A program made the translations under genes and the position numbers. Below, piece by piece: positions 42,850 to 51,642 of a stretch of 64,000 nucleotides of DNA. Under the pieces are notes generated by a model. The model did no database searches. It had not been told where the DNA came from and saw only the letters and a program-made list of their open reading frames with translations. The stretch comes from Roseiarcus sp035606915. Its GTDB lineage: Bacteria > Pseudomonadota > Alphaproteobacteria > Rhizobiales > Beijerinckiaceae. The stretch spans positions 21,085 through 85,084 of the forward strand of contig DATNDU010000203.1 of the NCBI GenBank assembly GCA_035606915.1. Direction: 5' to 3'. Within the stretch, counting starts at the first letter, position 1, and the number at the start of each line of letters is the position of its first letter.

Positions 42850-44361
42850 CTACACCATATGCTCGACAAGTTCGACCTGGGTAGGTTTCTTGCCTGGCGC
42901 GGCGTCGAAGGTGGCGACGATCTCGCCATCGCGCATGACGAGAATCCGGCTGGACATTCCGATTACCTCTTCGAGTGTGTCACCCAGAAGTATAACGGCC
43001 ATCCCCTCTGCGGTCATGTCGCGAATGAGTTCGTAAACGTCCTCTTTAGCTCCCACGTCGATGCCCCGCGTCGGATGATCGAGAATGACGATGCGAACGC
43101 CAGCCACCCGCCACTTCGCCAAAACCACCTTTTGCTGATTTCCGCCAGAAAGGCTGCTAACCATGGTTGCCGTCGACGGGGTCTTGATCTTTAGCCGTGC
43201 GACCCAGTCTTGTGAAATCTGCCTCTCCTGCTTAAAGCTGATGACGCCGCGCGCTACAAATTTGGGCAGCGCGGCCAGCGTCATATTCTCGGCGACGCTG
43301 AAGGACGCAACGAGACCTTCGATCTTGCGTTCGCTGGGGATTAGGCCGATCCCAGAATTCTTGGCGTCATGGGCGGCCCGGAAGGTCACCGATTTGCCGC
43401 CGATCTTTAAGGCCCCCGTGTCGATTGGCTTATGTCCCGCCAAGCATTTCGCCAGATCCTCCCGGCCCGAACCGATCACGCCGGCAATGCCGAGGATTTC
43501 GCCTTCGTGGAGCGTGAACGAGACGTTGGAAAAGCAGCCGCGCTTGCCGAGATCGCGAGCCTCCAGCACCGGAACATTGGTGGCAGGCGCTTGTCGGGCC
43601 TCGCGGTAGTACTCGTTGTGAAGCTGCCGCCCCACCATATGCTGATGCAGCGTCTTGATTGTCGCGCTCTTGCCGGGAGTCTCGAAGACAATTTTTCCGT
43701 CACGCATGACATAGACGCGATCCGAAATCGCCAGCACTTCCTCCATTCGATGCGAAATGAAAACGATCGAGGCGCGCTGTTTGAGTTCCTCGACAATCCG
43801 GAACAGAAGATCGATTTCCTTTTTCTCCAACACCGAGGTTGGTTCATCGAGAAGGATGGTCACATCGCCATTGATCCGGCTATCGAGCGACAGAGCCTTG
43901 GCGATCTCAACCATCTGCCGATCGGCGAAGGTCAGATCCGCACATCGTTTGCCCGGATGCACGTCGAGTTGCACCTTGCGCAATTCGACCGCCGCGGCGG
44001 CGTTCATGCGCGCCTTTGAGATCAATCCGTAACGCAGGAATTCTTCTTCGCGGCCAAGAAAAATATTCTCGGCCACGGTAAGCGTCGGCAGAATCAATTG
44101 CTCTTGAAACACCATCGCGATGCCTTTGTCGAAGGCATCGCGTGGCGACGTCAGTTTGACAGGATTTCCGTCGACATAGACGGATCCGGCGTCCGGCTGA
44201 TATATGCCATTGAGGACTTTAAGGAGCGAAGACTTTCCGGCGCCATTTTCGCCGATGAGCCCAATAACTTCGCCTTTTTGCACCGAAAAGCTGACATCGT
44301 CCAGCGCCTTGACGCCGGGGAAGGATTTTGAAACGCCTTTGATTTCGAGCACGGGAGTCAT
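42850..44361 (-). CDS. Ribose-type ABC importer double ATPase (importer 3)
   Basis: A 503-residue RbsA-type ATPase. Domain 1: Walker A GENGAGKSSL, signature region LTFADRQMVEIAKAL (the LSGGQ motif is replaced by LTFAD), Walker B VTILLDEPTSVL. Domain 2: SGREDLAKCL at the degenerate Walker A, LSGGNQQKVVLAKW, VILDHPTRGIDVG with His where the catalytic Glu normally is. Such departures are common in this family. It is 7 bp after a permease gene and 2 bp before the other. Confidence 0.9.
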   Translation of the reverse strand: MTPVLEIKGVSKSFPGVKALDDVSFSVQKGEVIGLIGENGAGKSSLLKVLNGIYQPDAGSVYVDGNPVKLTSPRDAFDKGIAMVFQEQLILPTLTVAENIFLGREEEFLRYGLISKARMNAAAAVELRKVQLDVHPGKRCADLTFADRQMVEIAKALSLDSRINGDVTILLDEPTSVLEKKEIDLLFRIVEELKQRASIVFISHRMEEVLAISDRVYVMRDGKIVFETPGKSATIKTLHQHMVGRQLHNEYYREARQAPATNVPVLEARDLGKRGCFSNVSFTLHEGEILGIAGVIGSGREDLAKCLAGHKPIDTGALKIGGKSVTFRAAHDAKNSGIGLIPSERKIEGLVASFSVAENMTLAALPKFVARGVISFKQERQISQDWVARLKIKTPSTATMVSSLSGGNQQKVVLAKWRVAGVRIVILDHPTRGIDVGAKEDVYELIRDMTAEGMAVILLGDTLEEVIGMSSRILVMRDGEIVATFDAAPGKKPTQVELVEHMV

Positions 44362-44368
44362 GGCGAAC

Positions 44369-45358
44369 CTATTTCACGACATCTAAGCGCGAACGGTCGA
44401 GCGCAAGCGATACGGCGACAATGATAAGCAGCCCCTGGACGCCCTGCTGAACATAGGGAGCAACGCCCAGGAGAATCATGCCATTCGCAAGAATGGTGAC
44501 CACGAAAACGCCGATCACGGAATTGAGCACCGATCCGACGCCGCCCGACAGAGCCGTGCCGCCGACGACAACCGCGGTCACGGTCGTGAATAGCCTCCCC
44601 TCCGCGATCAGCGCGTGCCCTTGGCCGAACTGCGCAACCGAAAGCACCCCTGCCAGGCCGTAAAACAAGCCCGCGATCGTGAAAACTTGCATCCGCGTCT
44701 TTTCTACTGGAATGCCCGCGTGACGAGCGGTCATCTCGTCCGTTCCAATCGCGTAGACCCAGCGCCCAATTCGTGTTCTCTCTTGAATCAACAGCGACAG
44801 CAGCACCGCGCCGAGGGCGATCCACCCGGCGACCGGAAGGCCTAAAATCCGGCCTAGCGACAAAAAGCGAATGCTATTGTCGGAGATTCTTGCGTTGAAA
44901 CCCCCGAGCGCGGTCGTGGCGATGCCAATGCCCGCAAAGCCCACTCCTAACGTCGTCATAAAGGACGGCGTCTTTAGCTTCACATGCAAGAACCCATTGA
45001 GAAAACCCATGGCGCCGCCCACCAAAACGGCTATCGGAACCGCCAGCAGGCCAAGCGAATAATCCGTGATGTCGTTCTCGACGAGCAGGCTCAGAAGAAC
45101 GGCGGTGACCGCTATGACGCCCTCCACGGACAAGTCGATGCTGCCCATTAGAATTACGAAAGTGGCGCCCATCGAAAGCACGATGGGAATGGCGGCCGAA
45201 TTGACGAGACCTATGAAGTTGGCCAACGATAGGAAATTTGGGCTGAAAACGCTGATAAAGATGCAAAGCGCGACGAGGACGGCGATGGGCGCCCAATTGC
45301 GCCAACGCGTCGGAAACGGCTCTGATTGATCGGATGCGCGGCTCAACCCGGTCTCCAT
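44369..45358 (-). CDS. Ribose-type ABC importer permease (importer 3, first)
   Basis: A BPD_transp_2 permease of about 329 residues: ILMGSIDLSVEGVIAVTA, GTDEMTARHAGIPVEKT and VVVGGTALSGGVGSV. The ATG at 45358 (METGLSRASDQ) gives a normal cytoplasmic N-terminus and lies 64 bp after the binding-protein stop, although no strong ribosome site precedes it; the longer frame to 45493 would overlap the binding-protein gene. Confidence 0.85.
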   Translation of the reverse strand: METGLSRASDQSEPFPTRWRNWAPIAVLVALCIFISVFSPNFLSLANFIGLVNSAAIPIVLSMGATFVILMGSIDLSVEGVIAVTAVLLSLLVENDITDYSLGLLAVPIAVLVGGAMGFLNGFLHVKLKTPSFMTTLGVGFAGIGIATTALGGFNARISDNSIRFLSLGRILGLPVAGWIALGAVLLSLLIQERTRIGRWVYAIGTDEMTARHAGIPVEKTRMQVFTIAGLFYGLAGVLSVAQFGQGHALIAEGRLFTTVTAVVVGGTALSGGVGSVLNSVIGVFVVTILANGMILLGVAPYVQQGVQGLLIIVAVSLALDRSRLDVVK

Positions 45359-45422
45359 GCGCGTCGAGAGGAAAATGCGGCGGCCAAGCGCAAGGAGCCT
45401 GCCGCCGCAATCCGCAAATACC

Positions 45423-46505
45423 TCAGCTGCGATATTGAATTTGCCCGGTGATTTTACTCCACAGATTATTGAAATCCAGCTTGCTCCCTCCACTCTTGAA
45501 AGCCGCCACGGACTCCTTGGTCACCAGAACGCTTGTTCCATACATTTCGCGATGCTCTTTGGGCTCCTTCGAAATGTCGATCTTGCCGGTCGCCGCTGCA
45601 TGGGCGATCGCCAGACCCATTCCGCCCGTCCAAAGCGGGTCCCATGCCACTGTCCCGGCGAATTCGCCGACTTCGACGGCCTTCACGGCGGCAGAAATGC
45701 CGTCGAGTCCAACCACGGGCACCTTGCCGGCAAGACCCGCCTGCCGCAGCGCCTCGAGAGCCCCCAGCCCCATATCGTCATTGGCCGCGAAAACCCCCTT
45801 GATCTTACCGCTGAAGCGCGTCAGCCAAGCTTGCGTCACGTCGAAAGCTTTCTGCTCGTTCCAATCAGCCGGCTGAAAATCGAGCAGCTTCACTTTTCCG
45901 CCGGATTCAGCGATCGCCTGATCGAGACCCGCTTTGCGCTCGATCGCCGGAACATTGGAAAGGATGCCGCCGATGCCAACCACCCCGCCTTCGCCACCGA
46001 ACGCCTTAAACAGTTGTTGGGCGACCGCTTTGGCCGCCGGCACGCCGTCGAAGGACATATGCGCGACATAGTTCGGATTGTGATCCCAGGGATGAAGATC
46101 GTCGGGCTTATTCCACTGGGTTACAACGTAACCGCCGGCCTTCTGGACCGCCTCCACGATGACGCGCGCATCCGGGGAGTCGTTGGGGTCGACGTTCAGG
46201 ATCAGCTTGCCGCCGGTGCGCTGCAAAAGCGCTTTGATGTCTGAGATGCCCTTTTCCGAGTTTCCCTCGGTGACCAGCGTTTCACATTTCGCGCCGATGG
46301 ACTTCGCGAACTCCGCGCCGCCCTTGGCGAAAGTCGCATGATAGGGGTTCGCAAGCGAGCGCAATGAAATGGCGAGAGTCCAGGTCGTGTCCGCCGCGAA
46401 ACTCGGAAAGGACGATCCGATTGACCCGGCCGCCAAAACTCCCGCGCCTCCCTGAAGGAACGCGCGGCGACTCGTGCGCGACGAAAGAATGCCTTTGTCC
46501 GTCAT
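45423..46505 (-). CDS. Ribose-type ABC importer, binding protein with Tat-type signal (importer 3)
   Basis: A 360-residue Peripla_BP_4-type protein. The N-terminus has a twin-arginine motif SRRAFLQGG followed by GVLAAGSIGSSFPSFAA, so it is probably exported folded by Tat, unlike the Sec-type signals of the other binding proteins here. The mature part starts TWTLAISLRSLANPYHATFAKG. Also present are LNVDPNDSPDARVIVEA and FAANDDMGLGALEAL at the hinge. The gene heads importer 3 with a GGGAGG ribosome site; operator D is immediately upstream. Confidence 0.88.
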   Translation of the reverse strand: MTDKGILSSRTSRRAFLQGGAGVLAAGSIGSSFPSFAADTTWTLAISLRSLANPYHATFAKGGAEFAKSIGAKCETLVTEGNSEKGISDIKALLQRTGGKLILNVDPNDSPDARVIVEAVQKAGGYVVTQWNKPDDLHPWDHNPNYVAHMSFDGVPAAKAVAQQLFKAFGGEGGVVGIGGILSNVPAIERKAGLDQAIAESGGKVKLLDFQPADWNEQKAFDVTQAWLTRFSGKIKGVFAANDDMGLGALEALRQAGLAGKVPVVGLDGISAAVKAVEVGEFAGTVAWDPLWTGGMGLAIAHAAATGKIDISKEPKEHREMYGTSVLVTKESVAAFKSGGSKLDFNNLWSKITGQIQYRS

Positions 46506-46534
46506 TTCAATCCTCCCTTGGGTCTAGTAGTAAG

Positions 46535-46575
46535 TAACCAGTCCGTTATTAATCGCGATTGAGACCCCGCGTCAA
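46535..46575 (-). promoter_or_regulatory. Importer 3 promoter with TetR-type operator, site D
   Basis: On the minus strand TTGACG (46575-46570) is 18 bp from TAATAA (46551-46546). The dyad TAAC-CAGTCC-GTTATT (46535-46550) overlaps the -10 element and the start point. Same arrangement as at sites B and C, which ties the importer to the TetR regulon of module A. Confidence 0.6.
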
Positions 46576-46689
46576 GCACGCAGCCCGAGAAAACAGCGCA
46601 CCGTCGCGCCAATTGCGTATTTGCACGAGATTGTGCGTCGATTTTGGGGAGTAGGCCGAAGGAGTTTCACCTTCAGCTCCTCGCAGAGC

Positions 46690-46845
46690 TTGACGTGAAC
46701 CTCGCGGCTCATCCGCGCCTTGCCAGCAGCGACATCGTGCTCGACCCGTTCCTCGGCTCCGGCTCGACCCTCGGCTGAGACGACCGGCAGCATCTGCCGC
46801 GGCGCCGAGTTCGATCTACTCTATGTCGAAATCGTGAGCCGACCC
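46690..46845 (+). pseudogene. DNA methyltransferase, C-terminal remnant
   Basis: The plus strand reads DIVLDPFLGSGSTLG and a stop (TGA), then in another frame TTGSICRGAEFDLLYVEIV. This is the SAM-binding motif I (DPFLGSGST) and the following strand of an adenine- or cytosine-N4 DNA methylase, with a small deletion between. The target-recognition and catalytic parts are absent. Between here and operator D (46576-46690) nothing else is recognisable. Confidence 0.55.
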
Positions 46846-46863
46846 GGTTATCCCGCTCGTCGC

Positions 46864-48069
46864 CTAAGCGTCACCGCCGGTCGAAAGCGCGCCAACGATG
46901 CCGGCGCCAATCAGGCGGCGCGCTTCTTCCGCGCCATAGCCGAGTTCGGCGAGAATGTCTGTCGACTGCGCGCCGAGCGGTTGCGGCGGCAATCTGACCG
47001 GTGGGACGCGCCCGTCGTAGCGCACCGGGTGCGACACCAGCGTGATGGGCGCTCCGCTGCAACCGGGTAGGGTGACAATGCTGCCGTTGTGGGCGACTTG
47101 CGGGTCCTCAGCGAGTTGCCTGTAATCGTTGACCGGCGCGTGCCAAATCCCTCGCTGACGGAATGTTTCGCTCCATTGGGCGGTCGTGCGCTTGCGAAGT
47201 TCGCGGGCGATGGCCAGCGACGCCTCTTCCCGCCGGCGGTAGGCGTCCGCCGGGGGAATGCGCTCCTGCGCCGAAATGCCGAGGATCTCGCTCAATACGT
47301 CGAGCGGGGCCACTGATATCGCCAGGAACCCATCCCCTGTGGCGTACACCCCGTAAGGCGCGCCATGATACCAAGTGGCGATCTGGCCGACCGGTCGAGT
47401 GTCTTCGGACCGATCGCCGTTCAGAAAGCAGACCAGCGATTCCATCTGAAGATCGAGGGCTGCCGAGAGGAGGTCGACGTCCACGCGCCCGCCTTCGCCG
47501 GTGCGCTCGCGCCGGACAATGGCGGCTAGGATGCCGGCCGCGAACAAAGCGGCCCCATGATGATCGGCCGCCGACACGCCCATCGCGCGCGGCCCGTGTT
47601 CCCGCGAGCCGTTAATGTTGGCGAGGCCCGACATGGCCTGAATTATGAGATCCTGCCCGGGCCGCTGCGCGTAGGGACCATTCTGGCCGAAGCCCGATGC
47701 GGCGGCGTAAATTAGCTGCGGCCTGATCTCGCGCAGTTGGTTGAAGCCGAGCCCCAATTTGTCCATCACGCCTGGGCGAAAATTCTCCGCCACGACGTCA
47801 GCGGTGGCGGCGAGACGCCTGGCGACGGCAACGCCCTCCGAACTCTTCAGATTAAGAGCCATGCTTCGCTTGTTTCGGTTGCCCATCAGGTGGAGCATGC
47901 TCTGGCCGTCGACGTCCTTGTCGGCGCCCTTCCACTTGCGCTGGAAACCTCCCTCGATCGGCTCAATGGCGACGACGTCGGCCCCAAGATCCGCAAGGAA
48001 CTGCACCCCAAGCGGGCCCATGAGGAAATGGTTGAAGCTGACGATGCGTATGCCCTGGAGATGATCCAT
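46864..48069 (-). CDS. CaiB/BaiF-family (class III) CoA-transferase
   Basis: A 401-residue CoA-transferase. Markers: GIRIVSFNHFLMGPLGVQFLAD at the start, RNKRSMALNLKSSEG, ENFRPGVMDKLGL, and the catalytic Asp in GQDLIIQAMSG. It activates a carboxylic acid by moving CoA from another thioester. It is divergent from the GMC, acyl-CoA dehydrogenase and MaoC genes of module B, in the same relation that the class I CoA-transferase has to module A, so it probably supplies the acyl-CoA of that pathway. Confidence 0.9.
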   Translation of the reverse strand: MDHLQGIRIVSFNHFLMGPLGVQFLADLGADVVAIEPIEGGFQRKWKGADKDVDGQSMLHLMGNRNKRSMALNLKSSEGVAVARRLAATADVVAENFRPGVMDKLGLGFNQLREIRPQLIYAAASGFGQNGPYAQRPGQDLIIQAMSGLANINGSREHGPRAMGVSAADHHGAALFAAGILAAIVRRERTGEGGRVDVDLLSAALDLQMESLVCFLNGDRSEDTRPVGQIATWYHGAPYGVYATGDGFLAISVAPLDVLSEILGISAQERIPPADAYRRREEASLAIARELRKRTTAQWSETFRQRGIWHAPVNDYRQLAEDPQVAHNGSIVTLPGCSGAPITLVSHPVRYDGRVPPVRLPPQPLGAQSTDILAELGYGAEEARRLIGAGIVGALSTGGDA

Positions 48070-48297
48070 ATCTTGCCTCCGATCGAATGGGTCATGGCGG
48101 CCCCGCGAACGCTCGCCGCGGGCGGCGCCCGCTCAACACCTTGACACGGCGATCCGAGTTGGTAAATCGTATAATCAAAGCGCTCAGCCGAATCCGGGGG
48201 CAGATTTGGCGCAGCAGAGCGCCGCCACGCCCGCGGCTCGGAAGCCAGTGTTCCGGCCCGCGACGGGATTGGCCGGCTGCCGAACGAAGGTGAGGGA

Positions 48298-49911
48298 ATG
48301 CACGACTATGTTGTGGTGGGGGCGGGATCGGCGGGCTGCGCCATCGCGGCCCGGTTGAGCGAGCTGGAAGACGCCAGCGTCCTGCTGCTCGAAGCCGGCC
48401 CGCCGGACGTCAATCCGTACATCCACGTGCCGGTGGGCTTCTACAAAATGACCGCCGGCCCTCTGACCTGGGGCTACCGGACGACGCCACAGAAGGGCGC
48501 CAATCAAAGAAGAATGGCTTACGCGCAAGGTCGGGTTCTCGGCGGTGGAAGTTCCATCAACGCGATGGTCTATACCCGGGGCAACCCGGGCGACTACGAC
48601 GCTTGGGCCGCGCACGCCGGCTGCCTGGGCTGGGCCTACCCCGACCTACTGCCTTATTTTCGCAAAGCCGAAGACAATCAGCGTTTCCACAATCAGTTCC
48701 ATGGGACAGGAGGACCGCTCGGCGTATCGGACCAGATCAGCCCAAACCCGCTGGCGCTGGTCTTCTTGCAGGCGGCGCAGCAGTTCGGAATCCCTTACAA
48801 TCCCGATTTCAACAGCGATCGCCAGTCCGGCTGCGGGCTATACCAGGTCACCCAACGCAATGGACGTCGCTCCAGCGCTGCGGTGGGCTATCTTGGTCCG
48901 GCCAAGGGACGGCCAAATCTGACCATCCACACAAATTGCCTGGCAACCCGCCTGATTATAGAAAACAACCGCGCCGTCGGGGTCGAATACGTCCGGGGTA
49001 AGTCGCGAGAGCGCATGGTCGTCCACGCCGCTACCGAAATCATCGTGGCGAGTGGCGCGATCGGCTCGCCGAAGCTTCTCATGCTTTCGGGCATCGGCCG
49101 GTCCCAGGACCTGAAAGGCCTCGGAATTCCTGTCCACCAGGACCTCCAGGGCGTCGGGCAGAACCTTCAGGACCACGTCGACCCCTACGTGATTTGTGAG
49201 CTCACCGGCCCGTACAGTTACGACCACTATGCGCGGCCATGGAATATGGCGATGGCCGGCCTTGAATATCTGCTTTTCAAGAAGGGACCGGCGACCTCGA
49301 ATCTCGCCGAGGGGGGCGCGTTCTGGTACGCTGACGTTACGCAGGCGCAGCCCGACATGCAATTCCACTTCATGTTGGGGGCGGGTCTGGAGGCCGGCGT
49401 CCCGCCGGTTCCCACCGGCTACGGATGCACGCTGAATTCGTGCCACGCCCGGCCCCGATCGCGGGGCGAGGTGCGGTTGAGCAACTCCGATCCGTTCGAG
49501 AAGCCGCTGGTCGATCCGAACTTCTGGGCCGATCCCTATGATTTCGAAATGTCCAAGCGTGGCGTCAAAATGGCGCGCGAAGTCATGAGTCAGCCGGCGT
49601 TCGCGAAATACGTCAAGCAAGAGCACCTGCCGGGTTCGACGAAAACATCGGAAGCGGATCTGGAGGACCATTGCCGACGCTATGCTAAAACCGATTACCA
49701 CCCGGTCGGGACGTGCAAGATGGGAGTCGACCCCATGGCGGTGGTCGATCTCGACTTGCGCGTATATGGCGTCGATGGGCTGAGGGTCGCGGACAGTTCC
49801 ATCATGCCGTTGCTCATCAGTTCCAACACCAACGCCGCCACCATTATGATCGCAGAGAAAGCCGCGGACCTGATAAAGGGCAACCGCCGCTCGCCGCTCG
49901 CCGCCGCATAG
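48298..49911 (+). CDS. GMC-family FAD-dependent oxidoreductase, module B (first)
   Basis: A 537-residue choline-dehydrogenase-like flavoprotein with YVVVGAGSAGCAIAARL, signature 1 AQGRVLGGGSSINAMVYTRG, signature 2 in VASGAIGSPKLLMLSGIG, active-site His in YHPVGTCKMG and Asn in SSNTNAAT. Clearly closest in style to the module A enzyme at 32711 (shared NPYIHVPVGFYKMTAGPLTWG-like opening, split here by small changes). It starts 12 bp upstream of the acyl-CoA dehydrogenase gene's ATG by its stop, so the two form an operon. Expected to oxidise an alcohol to aldehyde or acid. Confidence 0.92.
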   Translation: MHDYVVVGAGSAGCAIAARLSELEDASVLLLEAGPPDVNPYIHVPVGFYKMTAGPLTWGYRTTPQKGANQRRMAYAQGRVLGGGSSINAMVYTRGNPGDYDAWAAHAGCLGWAYPDLLPYFRKAEDNQRFHNQFHGTGGPLGVSDQISPNPLALVFLQAAQQFGIPYNPDFNSDRQSGCGLYQVTQRNGRRSSAAVGYLGPAKGRPNLTIHTNCLATRLIIENNRAVGVEYVRGKSRERMVVHAATEIIVASGAIGSPKLLMLSGIGRSQDLKGLGIPVHQDLQGVGQNLQDHVDPYVICELTGPYSYDHYARPWNMAMAGLEYLLFKKGPATSNLAEGGAFWYADVTQAQPDMQFHFMLGAGLEAGVPPVPTGYGCTLNSCHARPRSRGEVRLSNSDPFEKPLVDPNFWADPYDFEMSKRGVKMAREVMSQPAFAKYVKQEHLPGSTKTSEADLEDHCRRYAKTDYHPVGTCKMGVDPMAVVDLDLRVYGVDGLRVADSSIMPLLISSNTNAATIMIAEKAADLIKGNRRSPLAAA

Positions 49912-49923
49912 AGAGGCTCCAGG

Positions 49924-51078
49924 ATGTATCCAAGACCGCTTCATAATTCGGAAACCTACGAGCAACTCAGAGACACGGTGCGTCGCTTCTCTCAGGATAT
50001 CGTTCGCCCGGCCGCCGCGGCGCTGGACCGGGACGAGCGCTTCCCGGCCGAAATTTACGCACAAATGGCCGAACTCGGCCTGTTTGGCGTCATGGTGCCG
50101 CAAGCGCACGGCGGCGCCGGCCTTGACGCCTTCGCTTACGCGATCGTCATGGAAGAACTATCGCGCGGCTATGCGTCCGTTGCGGATCAATGCGGCGTGG
50201 TCGAACTCATCGGCGCTCTGCTGTCGCGTCACGGCACGGCGAGTCAACGCGAGCGCCATCTCGGCGACGTGCTGGCGATGCGCACGCGCATCGCCTATTG
50301 CCTGACGGAAGCGGAGGCGGGCTCTGACCTCGCGAGCGTGAAAACCACGGCCACGAGGACGGCGTCGGGATGGGCGCTGAATGGCGCAAAGCTCTGGATC
50401 CACAATGCGCCGCTCGCCGATCTCGGCTTCGTACTGGCTCGGACCGATCCGGGAGCCGGGCATCGCGGCCTGAGCATCTTCATCGTCGATCTGCACGCGG
50501 CAGGCGTGACCCGTGGTCCCAAGGAACACAAGATGGGCCAGCGAGCGAGTCAGGTCGGCGGACTGATGTTCGATAACGTGGAACTCGACGAGCGCGCGCT
50601 CCTGGGCCCCCTCAATCGTGGATTTCACATCATGATGAGCGTCCTCGAAAAAGGTCGAGTCGGGATCGCCGCCCTTGCAGTCGGGATCGCGCAAGCGGGG
50701 CTCGACGCGGCGCTCGCTTACGCACGCCAGCGCCGCCAGTTCGGCAAGCCGATCCTGGACAACCAGGGCCTGCAATGGACCCTCGCAGATATGGCCAAGG
50801 ACATCGCGGCCGCGCGCGCGTTGGTGCAGCAAGCCGCTGTTCTGATCGATAACGACCAGCCGGCGAATGCCGCTTCTTCCATCGCCAAGTGCTTCGCCAG
50901 CGATATGGCCGTGACGCATACGGCCAATGCCGTCCAGTTTTTCGGAGCGTCGGGTTACATCCGCGGGTTTGAGGTCGAGCGGCTCTACCGGGACGCGAAG
51001 ATCACCCAGATATATGAAGGCGCCAATCAAATTCAGCGCTCGATCATTGCGCGGGAGCTGATAAAGGCCAGCGCTTGA
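49924..51078 (+). CDS. Acyl-CoA dehydrogenase, module B
   Basis: A 384-residue FAD-dependent acyl-CoA dehydrogenase, a near twin of the module A enzyme: CLTEAEAGSDLASVKTTA, LWIHNAPLADLGFVLARTD, EHKMGQRASQVGGL, RRQFGKPILDNQGLQW and the C-terminal base Glu in IYEGANQIQRS. It acts in the cytosol with electron-transfer flavoprotein as acceptor. It sits between the GMC and MaoC genes, matching the order oxidation, dehydrogenation, hydration. Confidence 0.92.
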   Translation: MYPRPLHNSETYEQLRDTVRRFSQDIVRPAAAALDRDERFPAEIYAQMAELGLFGVMVPQAHGGAGLDAFAYAIVMEELSRGYASVADQCGVVELIGALLSRHGTASQRERHLGDVLAMRTRIAYCLTEAEAGSDLASVKTTATRTASGWALNGAKLWIHNAPLADLGFVLARTDPGAGHRGLSIFIVDLHAAGVTRGPKEHKMGQRASQVGGLMFDNVELDERALLGPLNRGFHIMMSVLEKGRVGIAALAVGIAQAGLDAALAYARQRRQFGKPILDNQGLQWTLADMAKDIAAARALVQQAAVLIDNDQPANAASSIAKCFASDMAVTHTANAVQFFGASGYIRGFEVERLYRDAKITQIYEGANQIQRSIIARELIKASA

Positions 51079-51135
51079 CGAAAGCGCCGAAAACCTGTCG
51101 CCACCCCGTTCTCCTCGCCTCCTTGGAAGCCCTCG

Positions 51136-51576
51136 ATGCACGACCTCCTCGCCAAAGCGCCTGTGACCTTTACCAAGACAGTCAGCGAATCCGATGTTTA
51201 TCTGTTCGCCGGCATCACCGGGGATTTTTCACCCAATCATGTCGATGATGCGGCCATGCGCCGGACGTCCTACGGACAGCGCATCGCCCACGGGGCGTTG
51301 ATGATCGGTTACATGTCGACGGCTTCGACTCGCGCTATCGAGCAAGGTCTCGCTCTCGCAAGCCAGGCGAACCCCGTCTCGCTCGGTTACGATCGAGTCC
51401 GGTTCCTCAAAGCCGTGTTCTTCGGCGATACGATCACGGTCAAGTACACTTTGAAGCTGGTCGATGAAGAACGTATGCGCTCGGAGGCGTCTGTGGAAGT
51501 GCGCAACCAGAAGGACGAACTCGTCGCGGTCGCCACCCACATCATGAAATGGGTGCCCAACACCGCGCCAATGTGA
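51136..51576 (+). CDS. MaoC-family (R)-specific enoyl-CoA hydratase-like protein
   Basis: A 146-residue hot-dog-fold protein with the hydratase-2 motif in FAGITGDFSPNHVDD (catalytic Asp and His) and the following RIAHGALMIGYMS. Single-domain length fits PhaJ-type hydratases. It follows the acyl-CoA dehydrogenase by 57 bp and is followed by a hairpin. It probably hydrates the enoyl-CoA, taking the place that the crotonase-type hydratase has in module A. Confidence 0.9.
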   Translation: MHDLLAKAPVTFTKTVSESDVYLFAGITGDFSPNHVDDAAMRRTSYGQRIAHGALMIGYMSTASTRAIEQGLALASQANPVSLGYDRVRFLKAVFFGDTITVKYTLKLVDEERMRSEASVEVRNQKDELVAVATHIMKWVPNTAPM

Positions 51577-51592
51577 GATTGTCCGGCTGGTC

Positions 51593-51611
51593 GGGGCCGC
51601 AGCGCGGCCCC
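51593..51611. terminator. Hairpin after the MaoC gene
   Basis: GGGGCCGC-AGC-GCGGCCCC is a perfect 8-bp GC stem with a 3-base loop, 16 bp after the MaoC stop and 31 bp before the LacI-family gene. It is followed by TCGCGTTC rather than a U run, so it is a possible attenuating or 3'-stabilising hairpin. Confidence 0.5.
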
Positions 51612-51642
51612 TCGCGTTCACTCTCCGCTGATTGAGATTTGC

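Noticed and set aside
48141..48175. TTGACA and TATAAT before the GMC gene at 48298
   Set aside because: The elements are separated by 23 bp, too far for a standard promoter; either may be part of another pair.
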